Shown here piece after piece: positions 43,435-50,813 of a DNA stretch of 50,813 nt. The stretch is taken from positions 1 through 50,813 of the forward strand of contig NZ_FWYD01000025.1 in assembly GCF_900176485.1 (NCBI RefSeq). The letters run 5' to 3'. The notes below the pieces were generated by a model. That model saw only the letters and a program-made list of their open reading frames with translations. It did no database searches and had not been told where the DNA came from. The translations under genes were made by a program, and so were the position numbers. The stretch's first letter is position 1. Each line of letters starts with the position of its first letter. Source of the DNA: Primorskyibacter flagellatus. Its GTDB lineage: Bacteria > Pseudomonadota > Alphaproteobacteria > Rhodobacterales > Rhodobacteraceae.

Positions 43435-44246
43435 ACCGTATTGATGGAAAAATCGCTGTCGTCACGGGGGGGACCCAAGGACTGGGCGCCGCGATCGCAA
43501 CTCTCTTTGCCGAAGCAGGGGCTGCGGGACTTGTGATTGTAGGGCGCGGTCTCGAAAAGGGGCGCGCCAAGGCGGACGAAATTACGAAAGCCACGGGCGT
43601 GCAAACCGAAATGGTTGCCGCCGATCTGGGCAACATGGACGATGTCCGCAACATCATTGCCGAAACCGACCGCCTGTTCGGGCGCGTCGATATCCTTGTC
43701 AATGCCGCCGGTTTGACCGATAGGGGCAACCTTCTGAACACCACGCCGGACCTATTCGACCGGATTTTCGCCGTCAACACGCGTGCACCGTTCTTCCTCA
43801 TGCAGGATGCGGTCAAACTGATGGAGCGCGAAGGCATTGAAGGCACAATGGTCAACATCGGATCGGCCTCCGAACTGGCCGGTCAGCCGTTCATCGCGCC
43901 TTATTGCGCCTCGAAAGCGGCATTGGCAACGCTGACCCGAAATTCGGGCTATGCGCTGATGCGGAACCGCATCCGGGTCAACCAGATTGACATCGGCTGG
44001 ATGAATTCGGACCACGAACGCAAGTTGCAGGAGGCCGAATCCGGCGATCCCGATTTCATCGACAAACAGGCTGCAACCATGCCGTTCGGCCGCCTGCTCG
44101 AACCGCGCGAAGTCGCCAAGGCCGTCCTGTGGATGGCCTCGGAGGACAGCGGCATGATGACGGGCGCGGTTGTCCATTTCGATCAGTCGGTGTGGGGTGG
44201 CTACGACGGCCAAGCTCCGGCGCCGGCCGAAAAGCTAAAGGCGTAG
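43431..44246 (+). CDS. Short-chain dehydrogenase/reductase (SDR)
   Basis: Classical SDR of 271 residues. The cofactor motif is GGTQGLG (near residue 14), the structural NAG motif reads NAAG, and the catalytic residues are S-S in IGSASE and Y158/K162 in YCASK. It is translationally coupled to iolE and followed by an isomerase and a Gfo/Idh gene. It likely oxidises or reduces a cyclitol or sugar related to inositol, perhaps letting other stereoisomers enter the pathway; it does not match a known iol gene. Confidence 0.88.
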   Translation: MNRIDGKIAVVTGGTQGLGAAIATLFAEAGAAGLVIVGRGLEKGRAKADEITKATGVQTEMVAADLGNMDDVRNIIAETDRLFGRVDILVNAAGLTDRGNLLNTTPDLFDRIFAVNTRAPFFLMQDAVKLMEREGIEGTMVNIGSASELAGQPFIAPYCASKAALATLTRNSGYALMRNRIRVNQIDIGWMNSDHERKLQEAESGDPDFIDKQAATMPFGRLLEPREVAKAVLWMASEDSGMMTGAVVHFDQSVWGGYDGQAPAPAEKLKA

Positions 44247-44249
44247 GCC

Positions 44250-45308
44250 ATGCAGACAATCAAAGGACCGGCCGTTTTTCTCGCCCAGTTCGCGGCGGAT
44301 GACGCCCCCTATGATAGCTTGCCCAGCCTTGCGAAATGGGCAGCGGAAAAGGGGTTCAAGGGAGTCCAGATCCCGACTTGGGACACGCGCCTCATCGACA
44401 TGAAACAGGCGGCGGAAAGCGAGACCTACGCCGACGAAATCACGGGCATGCTGGCCGATCACGGTCTGACACTGACCGAGTTTGCATCGCATATCACCGG
44501 TCAACTTGTGGCGGTGCATCCGGCGCATGACCAGATCATGGACAGCTTCGCGCCCGAACATGTGCGTGGCAACCCCAAGGCGCGCCGTGCGTGGGCCGAG
44601 GAGCAGTTGCGGTTCGCCGTGCGTGCCTCCAAACGCCTCGGCATAACCACGCACACAACCTTTTCGGGGTCCCTATTGTGGCCGTACCTGTATCCCTATC
44701 CACAATGGCCGGAGGGTCTGATCGACGAGGCCTTCACCGAGCTTGCCGCGCGTTGGAAGCCGATTCTTGACGACTTCGACGAACACGGGGTTGATGCCTG
44801 CTTTGAAATCCATCCGTGCGAGGACGTGCACGACGGTCATTCGTGGGAATATTTCCTCGAAAAGCTCGACGGGCACCCGCGCGCCAACATCATGTATGAC
44901 CCCAGTCATTTCGTGCTTCAATCGCTCGACTATCTGGCGTTCATCGATCACTATCACGACCGCATCAAGGCGTTTCACGTCAAGGATGCCGAGTTCCGCC
45001 CGGATGGCAAATCCGGTGCGTACGGCGGCTTCATGCCGTGGTCGAAACGGGCAGGCCGGTTCCGGTCGCCCGGTGACGGCCAAGTCGATTTCGGCGGTAT
45101 TTTCACCAAGCTTTCGACCTATGGGTTCGACGGCTGGGCGACGCTGGAGTGGGAATGTTTCATCAAGAACCCCGAAGACGGCGCCCGCGAAGGGGCACAG
45201 TTCATCACCGATCACATTATCAAGGTGTCGGACCGCGCCTTTGACGATTTCGTCAAATCCGGCGCGAACCGGCAGGCGAACCGGGCCATGCTCGGATTGG
45301 AGGAATAA
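44250..45308 (+). CDS. Sugar isomerase/epimerase, TIM barrel (352 aa)
   Basis: Xylose-isomerase-like TIM barrel protein, long for the family. Metal-binding regions: CFEIHPCED (Glu), MYDPSHF (Asp, His), KAFHVKDAEF (His, Asp) and WATLEWEC (Glu). It carries a family-specific loop (GGFMPWSKRAGRF). It is immediately followed by a Gfo/Idh gene whose ATG touches its stop; this isomerase plus Gfo/Idh pair is common in proteobacterial keto-sugar pathways. Substrate unknown. Confidence 0.85.
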   Translation: MQTIKGPAVFLAQFAADDAPYDSLPSLAKWAAEKGFKGVQIPTWDTRLIDMKQAAESETYADEITGMLADHGLTLTEFASHITGQLVAVHPAHDQIMDSFAPEHVRGNPKARRAWAEEQLRFAVRASKRLGITTHTTFSGSLLWPYLYPYPQWPEGLIDEAFTELAARWKPILDDFDEHGVDACFEIHPCEDVHDGHSWEYFLEKLDGHPRANIMYDPSHFVLQSLDYLAFIDHYHDRIKAFHVKDAEFRPDGKSGAYGGFMPWSKRAGRFRSPGDGQVDFGGIFTKLSTYGFDGWATLEWECFIKNPEDGAREGAQFITDHIIKVSDRAFDDFVKSGANRQANRAMLGLEE

Positions 45309-46472
45309 ATGAGTGTTCAACGTAAACTGCGCCTTGGCATGATCGGCGGTGGCGAGGGGGCCTACATCGGCAACATCCACCGGATGGCGGCACGCCTTGA
45401 CGGCGCTTGGGACCTCGATGCGGGAGCCTTTGACGTAGATCCGGACAAAGCGCGCGCTTTCGCCTTGTCGCAAGGGATCGACGAGAACCGCGCCTACGGC
45501 GACTACAACGCCCTGATCGAAGGCGAAACGGCCCGCGAAGACCGGGTCGATGCCGTAGCGATCTGCACCCCGAATTTCACCCATTACCCGATTGCCAAAG
45601 CCCTGATCGACGCCGGGTTCGACGTGATCTGTGAAAAGCCGCTTACGGCGACCCTGGAAGACGCTGTCGCCCTTGAAAAACTGGCCCGCGACTCAGGGCG
45701 TTTCGTCGGCGTCACCTACACATATTCGGGCTATCCGATGGTGCACGAGGCACGGGTCCGGATCGCTAATGGCGAAATTGGCAAAGTCCGCACGGTGCAG
45801 GTCGAGTATCCGCTTGAGTGGATGGCTACCGCAATCGAAGCGGAAGGCAACGCGCAAGCCGCATGGCGCACCGACCCGAAAAAGAACGGGCGTGGGGGCT
45901 CCATCGGTGACATCGGCACGCACGCCTACCATTTGGCAGGTTTCGTCACCGGTCTGAAGCTGGAAAGCCTGACCGCGGATCTGGCAACCTTTGTCGAGGG
46001 GCGCGCGCTGGATGACAATGCGCATGTGATGATGCGCTATGAAGGAGGCGCGCGCGGCCTTCTTTGGTCCAGCCAAGTGGCGCTTGGCAATTCGAACGGC
46101 GTCCGTTTGCGCGTTTTCGGGGAAACCGGGTCATTTCAGTGGTTTCAGGAGCAGCCCAACGAGTTGGTCTACGCGCCTCTTGGCGGGCGGGTGCAAACGA
46201 TCAAGCGCGGTGCCGACGATCTGTCGGAGGATGCCAAACTGCGGTCGCGTACGCCTCCGGGGCATCCCGAGGGCTATCTCGAGGCCTTCGCCAATCTCTA
46301 TGCCGGGTTTGCCGAAGCCATTCGAGCGCGCCTTGACGATCGCACGCCAAGTCTCTTGGGGCACAACGTGTCGTTGGCCTATGACGGTCTCAAGGGGGTT
46401 GCGTTTGTCGAAGCGGTCGTCGATAGCGCGGAAAGCGAAACACCCGTCTGGCTGACGCCTGTGGCCGTCTAG
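45309..46472 (+). CDS. Gfo/Idh/MocA-family oxidoreductase (iol-linked)
   Basis: NAD(P)-dependent dehydrogenase of 387 residues. Motifs: MIGGGEGAYIGNIHR (Rossmann; the extra Gly and Tyr distinguish this subfamily), CEKPLTATLEDA (catalytic Lys) and GGSIGDIGTHAYHL (Asp/His). It is the last gene of the iolD operon, starting on the base after the isomerase stop, and is followed by a hairpin 31 bases on. A role in scyllo- or chiro-inositol or keto-glycoside oxidation is possible. Confidence 0.88.
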   Translation: MSVQRKLRLGMIGGGEGAYIGNIHRMAARLDGAWDLDAGAFDVDPDKARAFALSQGIDENRAYGDYNALIEGETAREDRVDAVAICTPNFTHYPIAKALIDAGFDVICEKPLTATLEDAVALEKLARDSGRFVGVTYTYSGYPMVHEARVRIANGEIGKVRTVQVEYPLEWMATAIEAEGNAQAAWRTDPKKNGRGGSIGDIGTHAYHLAGFVTGLKLESLTADLATFVEGRALDDNAHVMMRYEGGARGLLWSSQVALGNSNGVRLRVFGETGSFQWFQEQPNELVYAPLGGRVQTIKRGADDLSEDAKLRSRTPPGHPEGYLEAFANLYAGFAEAIRARLDDRTPSLLGHNVSLAYDGLKGVAFVEAVVDSAESETPVWLTPVAV

Positions 46473-46502
46473 GCGGACTTTTGATGTTGTCACATTAACG
46501 CG

Positions 46503-46521
46503 CCCAGTCTGCGAGACTGGG
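46503..46521 (+). terminator. Stem-loop ending the iolD operon
   Basis: CCCAGTCT (46503-46510), loop GCG, AGACTGGG (46514-46521): perfect 8-bp stem. Only TGCTTAT follows, so it is a weak intrinsic terminator at best. Confidence 0.55.
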
Positions 46522-46534
46522 TGCTTATAGGACA

Positions 46535-46710
46535 TCAAGCGACGTTTGCCGCGGATTTCCACGCCTCGACAGCGTCGAGCCGATGGTAACGTGTGGCAAG
46601 AGCGGAACGACGGCGGACTGGGACGGAGATGGAATTCCGGGTTGCAGGCAGCATGGAGACGAAGCGCTGCAATCCGCCCGGCGATCGGAAGCCTTGCAGC
46701 CACTGAAATA
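46535..46710 (-). mobile_element. IS6-type transposase, C-terminal remnant
   Basis: The minus strand encodes QGFRSPGGLQRFVSML and ends RLDAVEAWKSAANVA, like the C-terminus of IS6-family transposases. The catalytic core is not present in frame, so this is a decayed fragment. Confidence 0.55.
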
Positions 46711-46888
46711 TGATCCCGAAGCCGATGGCCTGGCCTTTCGCCACTACGACCCCGAAGAGGTGGTTATGGGCAAGCGGCTGGCGTGCTCGACACAATCGGG
46801 CGCGGTGTGATAAGGTCCGCGCTCATCCCGCCGCTCGCGGGTTACCCTCCGGCCCGTGATCGAGCCTGAAGACATGCGGTGCCGAACC

Positions 46889-47224
46889 TTAGGGATAAAG
46901 TTGCCGCACGCGCGGATCATGGCCCGGCACGATCAGCCGAGGATCGGACGCCAGGACCTCCAGCCGGATGAACCCGTCGAGCATGTTTTGCAGGTCAACC
47001 ACGATCGGAAACGGCTTCTTCGCAAAGACGTTCTCGTAGTAATGCGCCGCGTGCGAGGCCAGCACCATCCAGCCCGCCGCCGTCCGCACCCGGACGCATT
47101 GCAGTCCCCGCGAATAGCCGCCGATGCAATGCACCGTCACACCCTCGGCCACTTCGGCGTCGCCGTCGTGGAACACCACCTTGCCGGAATAGAGCCGCTT
47201 CACCGCTTCGCAGGGCATTGCCAA
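46889..47224 (-). pseudogene. Metallo-beta-lactamase-fold hydrolase (AHL-lactonase-like), fragment
   Basis: A 111-residue frame (minus strand) matches the second half of MBL-fold lactonase-like hydrolases: VTVHCIGGYSRGLQCVRV, MVLASHAAHYYENV and RLIVPGHDPRV. The upstream HxHxDH zinc motif is missing and the C-terminus is cut. The metal-binding Asp of the usual LASDASH reads Ser-His (ASHAAH), also unfavourable. It is flanked on both sides by IS6-type remnants, so it was probably broken by transposition. Confidence 0.65.
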
Positions 47225-47264
47225 CCTATTTGCGTCCGCCCGAATGCGGCCTGACCCGCTCCCG

Positions 47265-47520
47265 TCAGGCGGTCATTTCGAGTGTGTAGGCGCTCCAAAG
47301 ATTGAGGGCATCAGCTCTGGCGTGGCGATAGGTTGTGGCGGTGAGGCGATAGCGGCGGGGACGGAAGATCGTGTTGATCTGATCATGTGCGGCGAGAAAT
47401 CTCTGTGCCTGTCCGGGCGAGTTGAAACGCCCCATGAGTTTCTCTCGCTTTCGGGTCGGTCTATGCGACCCTTCGATCGGGTTTTTCAAGCCCTTGTGCG
47501 CCCGATGATCAGCGCCCGGT
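47265..47520 (-). mobile_element. IS6-family transposase, C-terminal remnant
   Basis: The minus strand encodes HRAHKGLKNPIEGSHRPT, RKREKLMGRFNSPGQAQRF and FRPRRYRLTATTYRHARA, the familiar C-terminal third of IS6-family transposases (normally HKGLNNRAENSHQPTRRRER). The N-terminal part is not found in this frame; 47520-47750 shows only fragments. In the family's NNRAE stretch the catalytic Glu is displaced (KNPIE). Confidence 0.75.
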
Positions 47521-47818
47521 GGCCGCGCGCACGAGGGGTCGCACAAGGCCGCTTCGACCCGCGCTGGTCCGCGCAGCGCCGTTCAAGTGCGACGACGTGT
47601 TTGCGGCGACCGGGGTTGTTTTTTTCGGCGGCAACGGGGTCGCGCTGAACCTCGGGCAGAAAGCCGAAGCGAATGGACTGATGGTCATGCAGGTTGCAGA
47701 TCCTGCGAAGAAGCCGACGTAGACGTGACTTTAGAGGGTCGCCTTCGGGCGGCACTTTCGTTTTTTCTCTGGGGCGCTGTGTTGAAAGGATGCCTTGATT
47801 ACAGCCATCGTCAGGATC

Positions 47819-47884
47819 ATGCCTAGCAATTTTTATTTTTGATAGGTATATCAATGCCAAGCAAAACTATGAAATGATAGGCAT
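47819..47884 (+). promoter_or_regulatory. AT-rich control region with nested inverted repeats before the nucleotidyltransferase gene
   Basis: ATGCCTA (47819-47825) and TAGGCAT (47878-47884) flank an AT-rich stretch that contains TTGATA-GGTA-TATCAA (47839-47854). The inner palindrome could be an operator. The composition differs sharply from the GC-rich surroundings. Confidence 0.45.
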
Positions 47885-48899
47885 GACCCCTCTCAGCAGC
47901 ATCGCAATGAGCGCTTATACCGATTTGGTACGGCTGCTGAAGGATGATGCCTTGTCCGGTGCTGAGGGCAAACCGACGCTGAAACAGCGCGGTGACAAAG
48001 CTTACTGGTACGCGGCTCGTCGTGTCGGAACAGAGATGCGGTTCATCTATATCGGCGAAGAAAGCCCCGACACGCGCGCGCGCATCGACCGTATCGAAGA
48101 TCTGCGCGCGACCGCAAAGGAACGGCAAGCCGAGAGGTCGCGGTTGGTTCGACTCTTGCGTGCAGAAGGGATGACGCCAACCGACCGCGCGACGGGATCC
48201 ATCCTGTCCGCCATGGCTGCAGCAGGGACATTCCGGCTGGGCGGTACCATCGTCGGAACGAATGCATTCCGGCTGTATGAAGGTGAACTTGGTCTCCGCC
48301 TTCCCCTGGGCGGCATGGCCAACACCGGCGATATCGACATCGCCCAGTTTGAAAAGCTCAGCGTCGCGCTGCAGGATCAGGTTGACCCGGGTCTGGCCGA
48401 GACCTTCTCGGCGCTCAAATTTGACCCTTTGCCGGCGCTTGAACAAGGCCGGACCTGGCGATGGGCACAGGGAGGCAGTGGCCAGCTGGTCGAGTTTCTC
48501 ACACCGGCCTTCGGCAACGAGTCTATCCGCGACCTGCCAGCATTGGGCGTGAACGCTCAGGGGTTGAACTACCTCAATTTCCTGATCGCAGAACCGATCC
48601 ATGCGGCGGCGATCTATAGATCCGGCGTTCTGGTGCAGGTACCGCGCCCGGAGAGATATGCAGTCCACAAACTGATTATCGCGGATCGGCGACGCGACGG
48701 AGCGGGCAGCCTGAAATCGGCGAAGGACCGGGAGCAGGCGGCGTTTCTGATCGAAGCCCTTGCACAGGACCGACCCGATGACTTGGCCCGCGCCTATGCC
48801 GCGGCAAGGGAGATTGGCCCACGCTGGCGCGAACATATCGATACATCGCTGAAGCGGATGGTTGAGACAAAGGCTATCCTCGACAGCATCAACGTATAA
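47874..48899 (+). CDS. Nucleotidyltransferase-fold protein (GSU2403/NTP_transf_8-like)
   Basis: A 341-residue protein resembling the GSU2403-type nucleotidyltransferase family. The N-terminus has the conserved GDKAYWYAARR and FIYIGEESPDTRARI; the nucleotidyltransferase core is GGTIVGTNAFRLYEGELG followed by GDIDIAQ, giving the paired Asp metal site; VQVPRPERYAVHKLII is a further family block. Distantly related folds include AbiEii-type antitoxin/toxin systems, so a defence or toxin role is conceivable but unproven. No good ribosome-binding site was found; Met at 47883 or 47910 are alternative starts. Confidence 0.75.
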   Translation: MIGMTPLSSIAMSAYTDLVRLLKDDALSGAEGKPTLKQRGDKAYWYAARRVGTEMRFIYIGEESPDTRARIDRIEDLRATAKERQAERSRLVRLLRAEGMTPTDRATGSILSAMAAAGTFRLGGTIVGTNAFRLYEGELGLRLPLGGMANTGDIDIAQFEKLSVALQDQVDPGLAETFSALKFDPLPALEQGRTWRWAQGGSGQLVEFLTPAFGNESIRDLPALGVNAQGLNYLNFLIAEPIHAAAIYRSGVLVQVPRPERYAVHKLIIADRRRDGAGSLKSAKDREQAAFLIEALAQDRPDDLARAYAAAREIGPRWREHIDTSLKRMVETKAILDSINV

Positions 48900-49392
48900 T
48901 CACCGTTCGTCTCGTCTTGGCACAAAGGCTTGTGAGCCTCCTGACCTGACCGCCGGCTGAAACGTCGCGCATTCCCGGGGCACCTGCCAGCGGCCCTTTT
49001 TCGTGGGGAGGGCTTGGGTTCCTACGCGCCCGGCGGTCAGCCCCAGATTTGCATCGCGCAAGTCGAACTTGAGGCTGAGGAACGGCAACTTCCAACATGC
49101 GGTAATTCGGACCAAGGTCGCCGCCATGTTCCGATGTGAGCGCTAGGGTCAAAGTCGTCATGGACATGAAGGATTCCAGTGGCGACTGCGTGGTGTCAGC
49201 AGCCATCCGGGTCCCTTCTTTTTGCTCATTGATGTGGATCGCACGGGGTCGGCCCGTCCGTGCCCTCAGCTTACGCTTCGGCAAGCACAAATACGGCTTC
49301 CACGGCTGGCCGCGGACCCTCCGCATTTGCGCTTGCGACCGGGCCTCTTGCCCCGTGCCGGGTGATCCCCATCGCAACAAGGAGTAACCCAA
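48900..49392. other. Intergenic stretch, no gene seen
   Basis: Long open frames on the minus strand here have low-complexity, shadow-like translations and no convincing start signals. GGAG at 49381-49384 serves the small gene that follows. Confidence 0.45.
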
Positions 49393-49599
49393 ATGACCAA
49401 CCACTACGTCGCCACCGTCCCCGTCAAGTTCACCGACACCGATGGCCAGGAGCGCACCCGTTTTCAGCGCGTGGGTGCGATGTTCCGCAACACCCGCAAC
49501 GGGGACGGCTCGGAGTTCTTCAGCCTCAAGCTCGACTTCCCCGTCGCGGTCCAGGAACTGGTGATGTTCCCGCCGAGCGCAAAGGACCCTCAGGACTAA
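49393..49599 (+). CDS. Small conserved-looking hypothetical protein (68 aa)
   Basis: A 68-residue soluble protein with no signal peptide or membrane segment. It has a good ribosome-binding site (AGGAG, 49380-49384) and a composition normal for a cytoplasmic beta-rich protein (FTDTDGQERTRFQRVG, FSLKLDFPVAVQELV). I do not recognise a family; such small genes are common on plasmids beside replication and transfer genes. Confidence 0.65.
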   Translation: MTNHYVATVPVKFTDTDGQERTRFQRVGAMFRNTRNGDGSEFFSLKLDFPVAVQELVMFPPSAKDPQD

Positions 49600-50193
49600 A
49601 TCCTCTGACGAGGATGGGCCGCCCCCGGGCGGCCCTGTCCATGTTCCAGGGACGCCGACACCGGCGCGGATGATCGCCGATAGCGACCTCCGCATTCTGC
49701 CGGTCGCTGCGCGCTCAAAGGACGAACACCGCCCGGAATGATCAGCCCGCGACAGACCTTCCAGCCAGCCTCGAGGGGGCCAGCCCGAAAACCCGATTGG
49801 CCAAGGCCTCCCGGTTTTTGCGGCAGAGATTTGGCAAGCCAAATCTGGGCCTCCTTGACCCTGCCTGTCCGCCCCGTCGGTGGAGTTTGCACCCGCCCGC
49901 GGTTCCGTCCGAACACGCGCGTGTTCGGCCAGAACCTTGGACGCGGACACTCAAATGTCGCTTGGTAGTTGATTTGGTTCTGCATCACTTTGTGTGGTGC
50001 CGCGATACAGTAGGCCAGCTGCTCACGAAGAACAGTCATGTTTTCCAAGAAATATTGGACCCCATGCGCTGAGGTGGCGACACGTCGCATCCCGCCAGTG
50101 GCGCTCTGATCTGGGGGTCCTGATGACGGTGACAAGGGTCAGGCTGCGTGTGCTGCTTGCCGCGCGGTGCGCGCAGCCTCCAGACCGGCCAAA
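49600..50193. other. Non-coding stretch with two large palindromes
   Basis: No gene is convincing here. The stretch holds AGATTTGGC-AA-GCCAAATCT (49827-49846, perfect 9-bp arms) and a 36-bp near-perfect palindrome (49901-49936). It could be a cis-acting replication, partition or transfer region, or simply contain terminators. Confidence 0.5.
49901..49936. repeat. 36-bp palindrome
   Basis: Centred between 49918 and 49919, the two 18-base arms match at 16 positions. The inner 20 bases (CCGAACACGCGCGTGTTCGG, 49909-49928) are a perfect palindrome, with a GGTTC/GAACC outer pair. There is no loop, so it suits a dimeric protein site or cruciform better than a terminator. Confidence 0.7.
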
Positions 50194-50766
50194 TCAGATG
50201 CTTTTCAACCTATCAAGGATCTTCGGGTATACGGTGTCCTCGTGTTGATCTGCCCAGGCGTAGTAGGGGTGGGTCTGAGGCTTCACGCCGAGCGGATTGA
50301 ATTGCCGATTATAGGCGTCGACGAACTCCTGCGGGATGGCGTAGCGGATGAGCACGCCCTTGGTTGTCTTTCGTGTGGCGATCCATTCCGTGTCCGGCAT
50401 GTCGAACCTGTCGATCACGGACAGCTCGATCGCCACCAGCTTGATGATGTCGTCCTTCGAGACGCCTGTCCTGACCACGTGCGCCTCGATTTCGGAGAGG
50501 TATTTTTCAGCGATGTGCAGATGCGTTTGTGGGCTTTGAGAGGGCATCTTCTTCTCTCGCGACGTCGGCTTTGATCCCCGCGGCGGTTTTGACGCCTGGC
50601 CGCTCTGACGGGCCGGTTGCTTTGCCTGCGGCTCTTGCGGCGCGGCCTGCCTGCCGGGCAGGGCGGCAGGGGAGACCCCCAGTTGGTCAAGGAGTTTGCT
50701 GTCCCCGATATGCAGGGTCGCGCCTGTTGTGTCGGGGTGTAGGACCTGCGCTTTGGGTTTAGGCAT
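50194..50766 (-). CDS. Hypothetical protein, possibly plasmid maintenance
   Basis: A 190-residue protein from ATG 50766. The first third is Pro/Gln/Lys-rich and probably disordered (QAAPQEPQAKQPARQ); the rest looks folded, with an amphipathic helical part (THLHIAEKYLSEIEAHVVR) and a C-terminal FVDAYNRQF region. Its start overlaps the stop of the gene upstream by 8 bases, so the two are translationally coupled, as in parA/parB-type pairs. I do not recognise the family. An alternative start at 50784 adds six residues. Confidence 0.65.
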   Translation of the reverse strand: MPKPKAQVLHPDTTGATLHIGDSKLLDQLGVSPAALPGRQAAPQEPQAKQPARQSGQASKPPRGSKPTSREKKMPSQSPQTHLHIAEKYLSEIEAHVVRTGVSKDDIIKLVAIELSVIDRFDMPDTEWIATRKTTKGVLIRYAIPQEFVDAYNRQFNPLGVKPQTHPYYAWADQHEDTVYPKILDRLKSI

Positions 50767-50813
50767 CCTCGGCCTCCCAGACATTGTGTGACAGAACGTC
50801 GTTCATCACCTGC
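50759..50813 (-). CDS. C-terminal end of a gene running off the right edge
   Basis: The last 17 codons read QVMNDVLSHNVWEAEDA then TAA at 50761-50759. Too little is visible to identify it. The tight overlap with the next gene suggests an operon; a ParA-like partition ATPase is only a guess. Confidence 0.4.
   Translation of the reverse strand, partial: QVMNDVLSHNVWEAEDA

Noticed and set aside
48889-49950. Minus-strand open frame of about 350 codons near the right end
   Set aside because: Low-complexity translation, overlaps the end of the nucleotidyltransferase gene, the small 68-aa gene and the palindromes, and has no ribosome-binding site.
1-50813. CRISPR array, tRNA or rRNA genes, riboswitch
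   Set aside because: No regularly spaced repeats, no cloverleaf or rRNA-like sequence, and no recognisable riboswitch core were noticed by reading; a covariance-model search was not possible.

Overview
This window looks like part of an accessory replicon (plasmid, chromid or island) of an alphaproteobacterium, most likely the Roseobacter/Rhodobacterales group. The basis is the GC-rich codon use, the RpiR- and FrcBCA-type sugar operons, the tandem MalK ATPases, the IS5/IS6/IS630 elements, and an unrecognised, possibly plasmid-maintenance, gene pair running off the right edge. That assignment is an inference; no rRNA, tRNA or marker gene is present. No CRISPR array was seen.

Layout. (1) 1-118: end of an IS5-type element. 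(2) 322-6816, + strand, operon A: sugar isomerase, binding protein (SBP), RbsA-type ATPase, permease, RpiR regulator, PfkB kinase. (3) 7070-7793: a HAD gene cut by an IS6-family fragment. (4) 8398-13945, module B: Gfo/Idh oxidoreductase (+), phytanoyl-CoA-dioxygenase-like (PhyH) gene (-), FrcBCA-like importer (+). (5) 14170-20053, module C: RbsA-type ATPase, permease, SBP, Gfo/Idh, second PhyH. (6) 20077-30491, - strand, module D: a regulator made of a winged helix fused to an SBP-like domain, an IS630 insertion, a MalEFG-type importer with two ATPases, a TIM-barrel isomerase and an aldo/keto reductase. (7) 30741-34672, - strand, module E: SBP, permease, single-domain ATPase, second permease. 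(8) 35203-46472, myo-inositol region: RpiR regulator, hydroxyacid dehydrogenase, HpcH-type aldolase, aldehyde dehydrogenase and iolG on -; iolD, iolE, SDR, isomerase and Gfo/Idh on +. (9) 46473-50813: IS and metallo-hydrolase remnants, a nucleotidyltransferase-fold gene, small unknown genes and large palindromes.

How it works together: five separate carbohydrate ABC importers are packed next to NAD-dependent oxidoreductases, isomerases, two Fe(II)/2-oxoglutarate oxygenases and inositol enzymes. Regulation appears to fall into three groups. Operon A carries its own RpiR. Module D carries the SBP-fusion regulator. Modules B, C, E and iol share an imperfect palindrome, TGCAA-N6-TTGCA, which also lies upstream of the second RpiR gene (35203-36081); I infer one RpiR repressor governs them all.

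The most striking observation is in module D. The first MalK-like ATPase gene (23139-24221) is broken by what looks like a frameshift but is an exact in-place inversion of 63 bp (23890-23952) between 7-bp inverted repeats. Flipping that segment back restores one uninterrupted 360-residue ATPase. This could be an intragenic invertible switch, a fixed micro-inversion or an assembly error. The same operon also has an IS630 copy seated between its SBP ribosome-binding site and its presumed native promoter.
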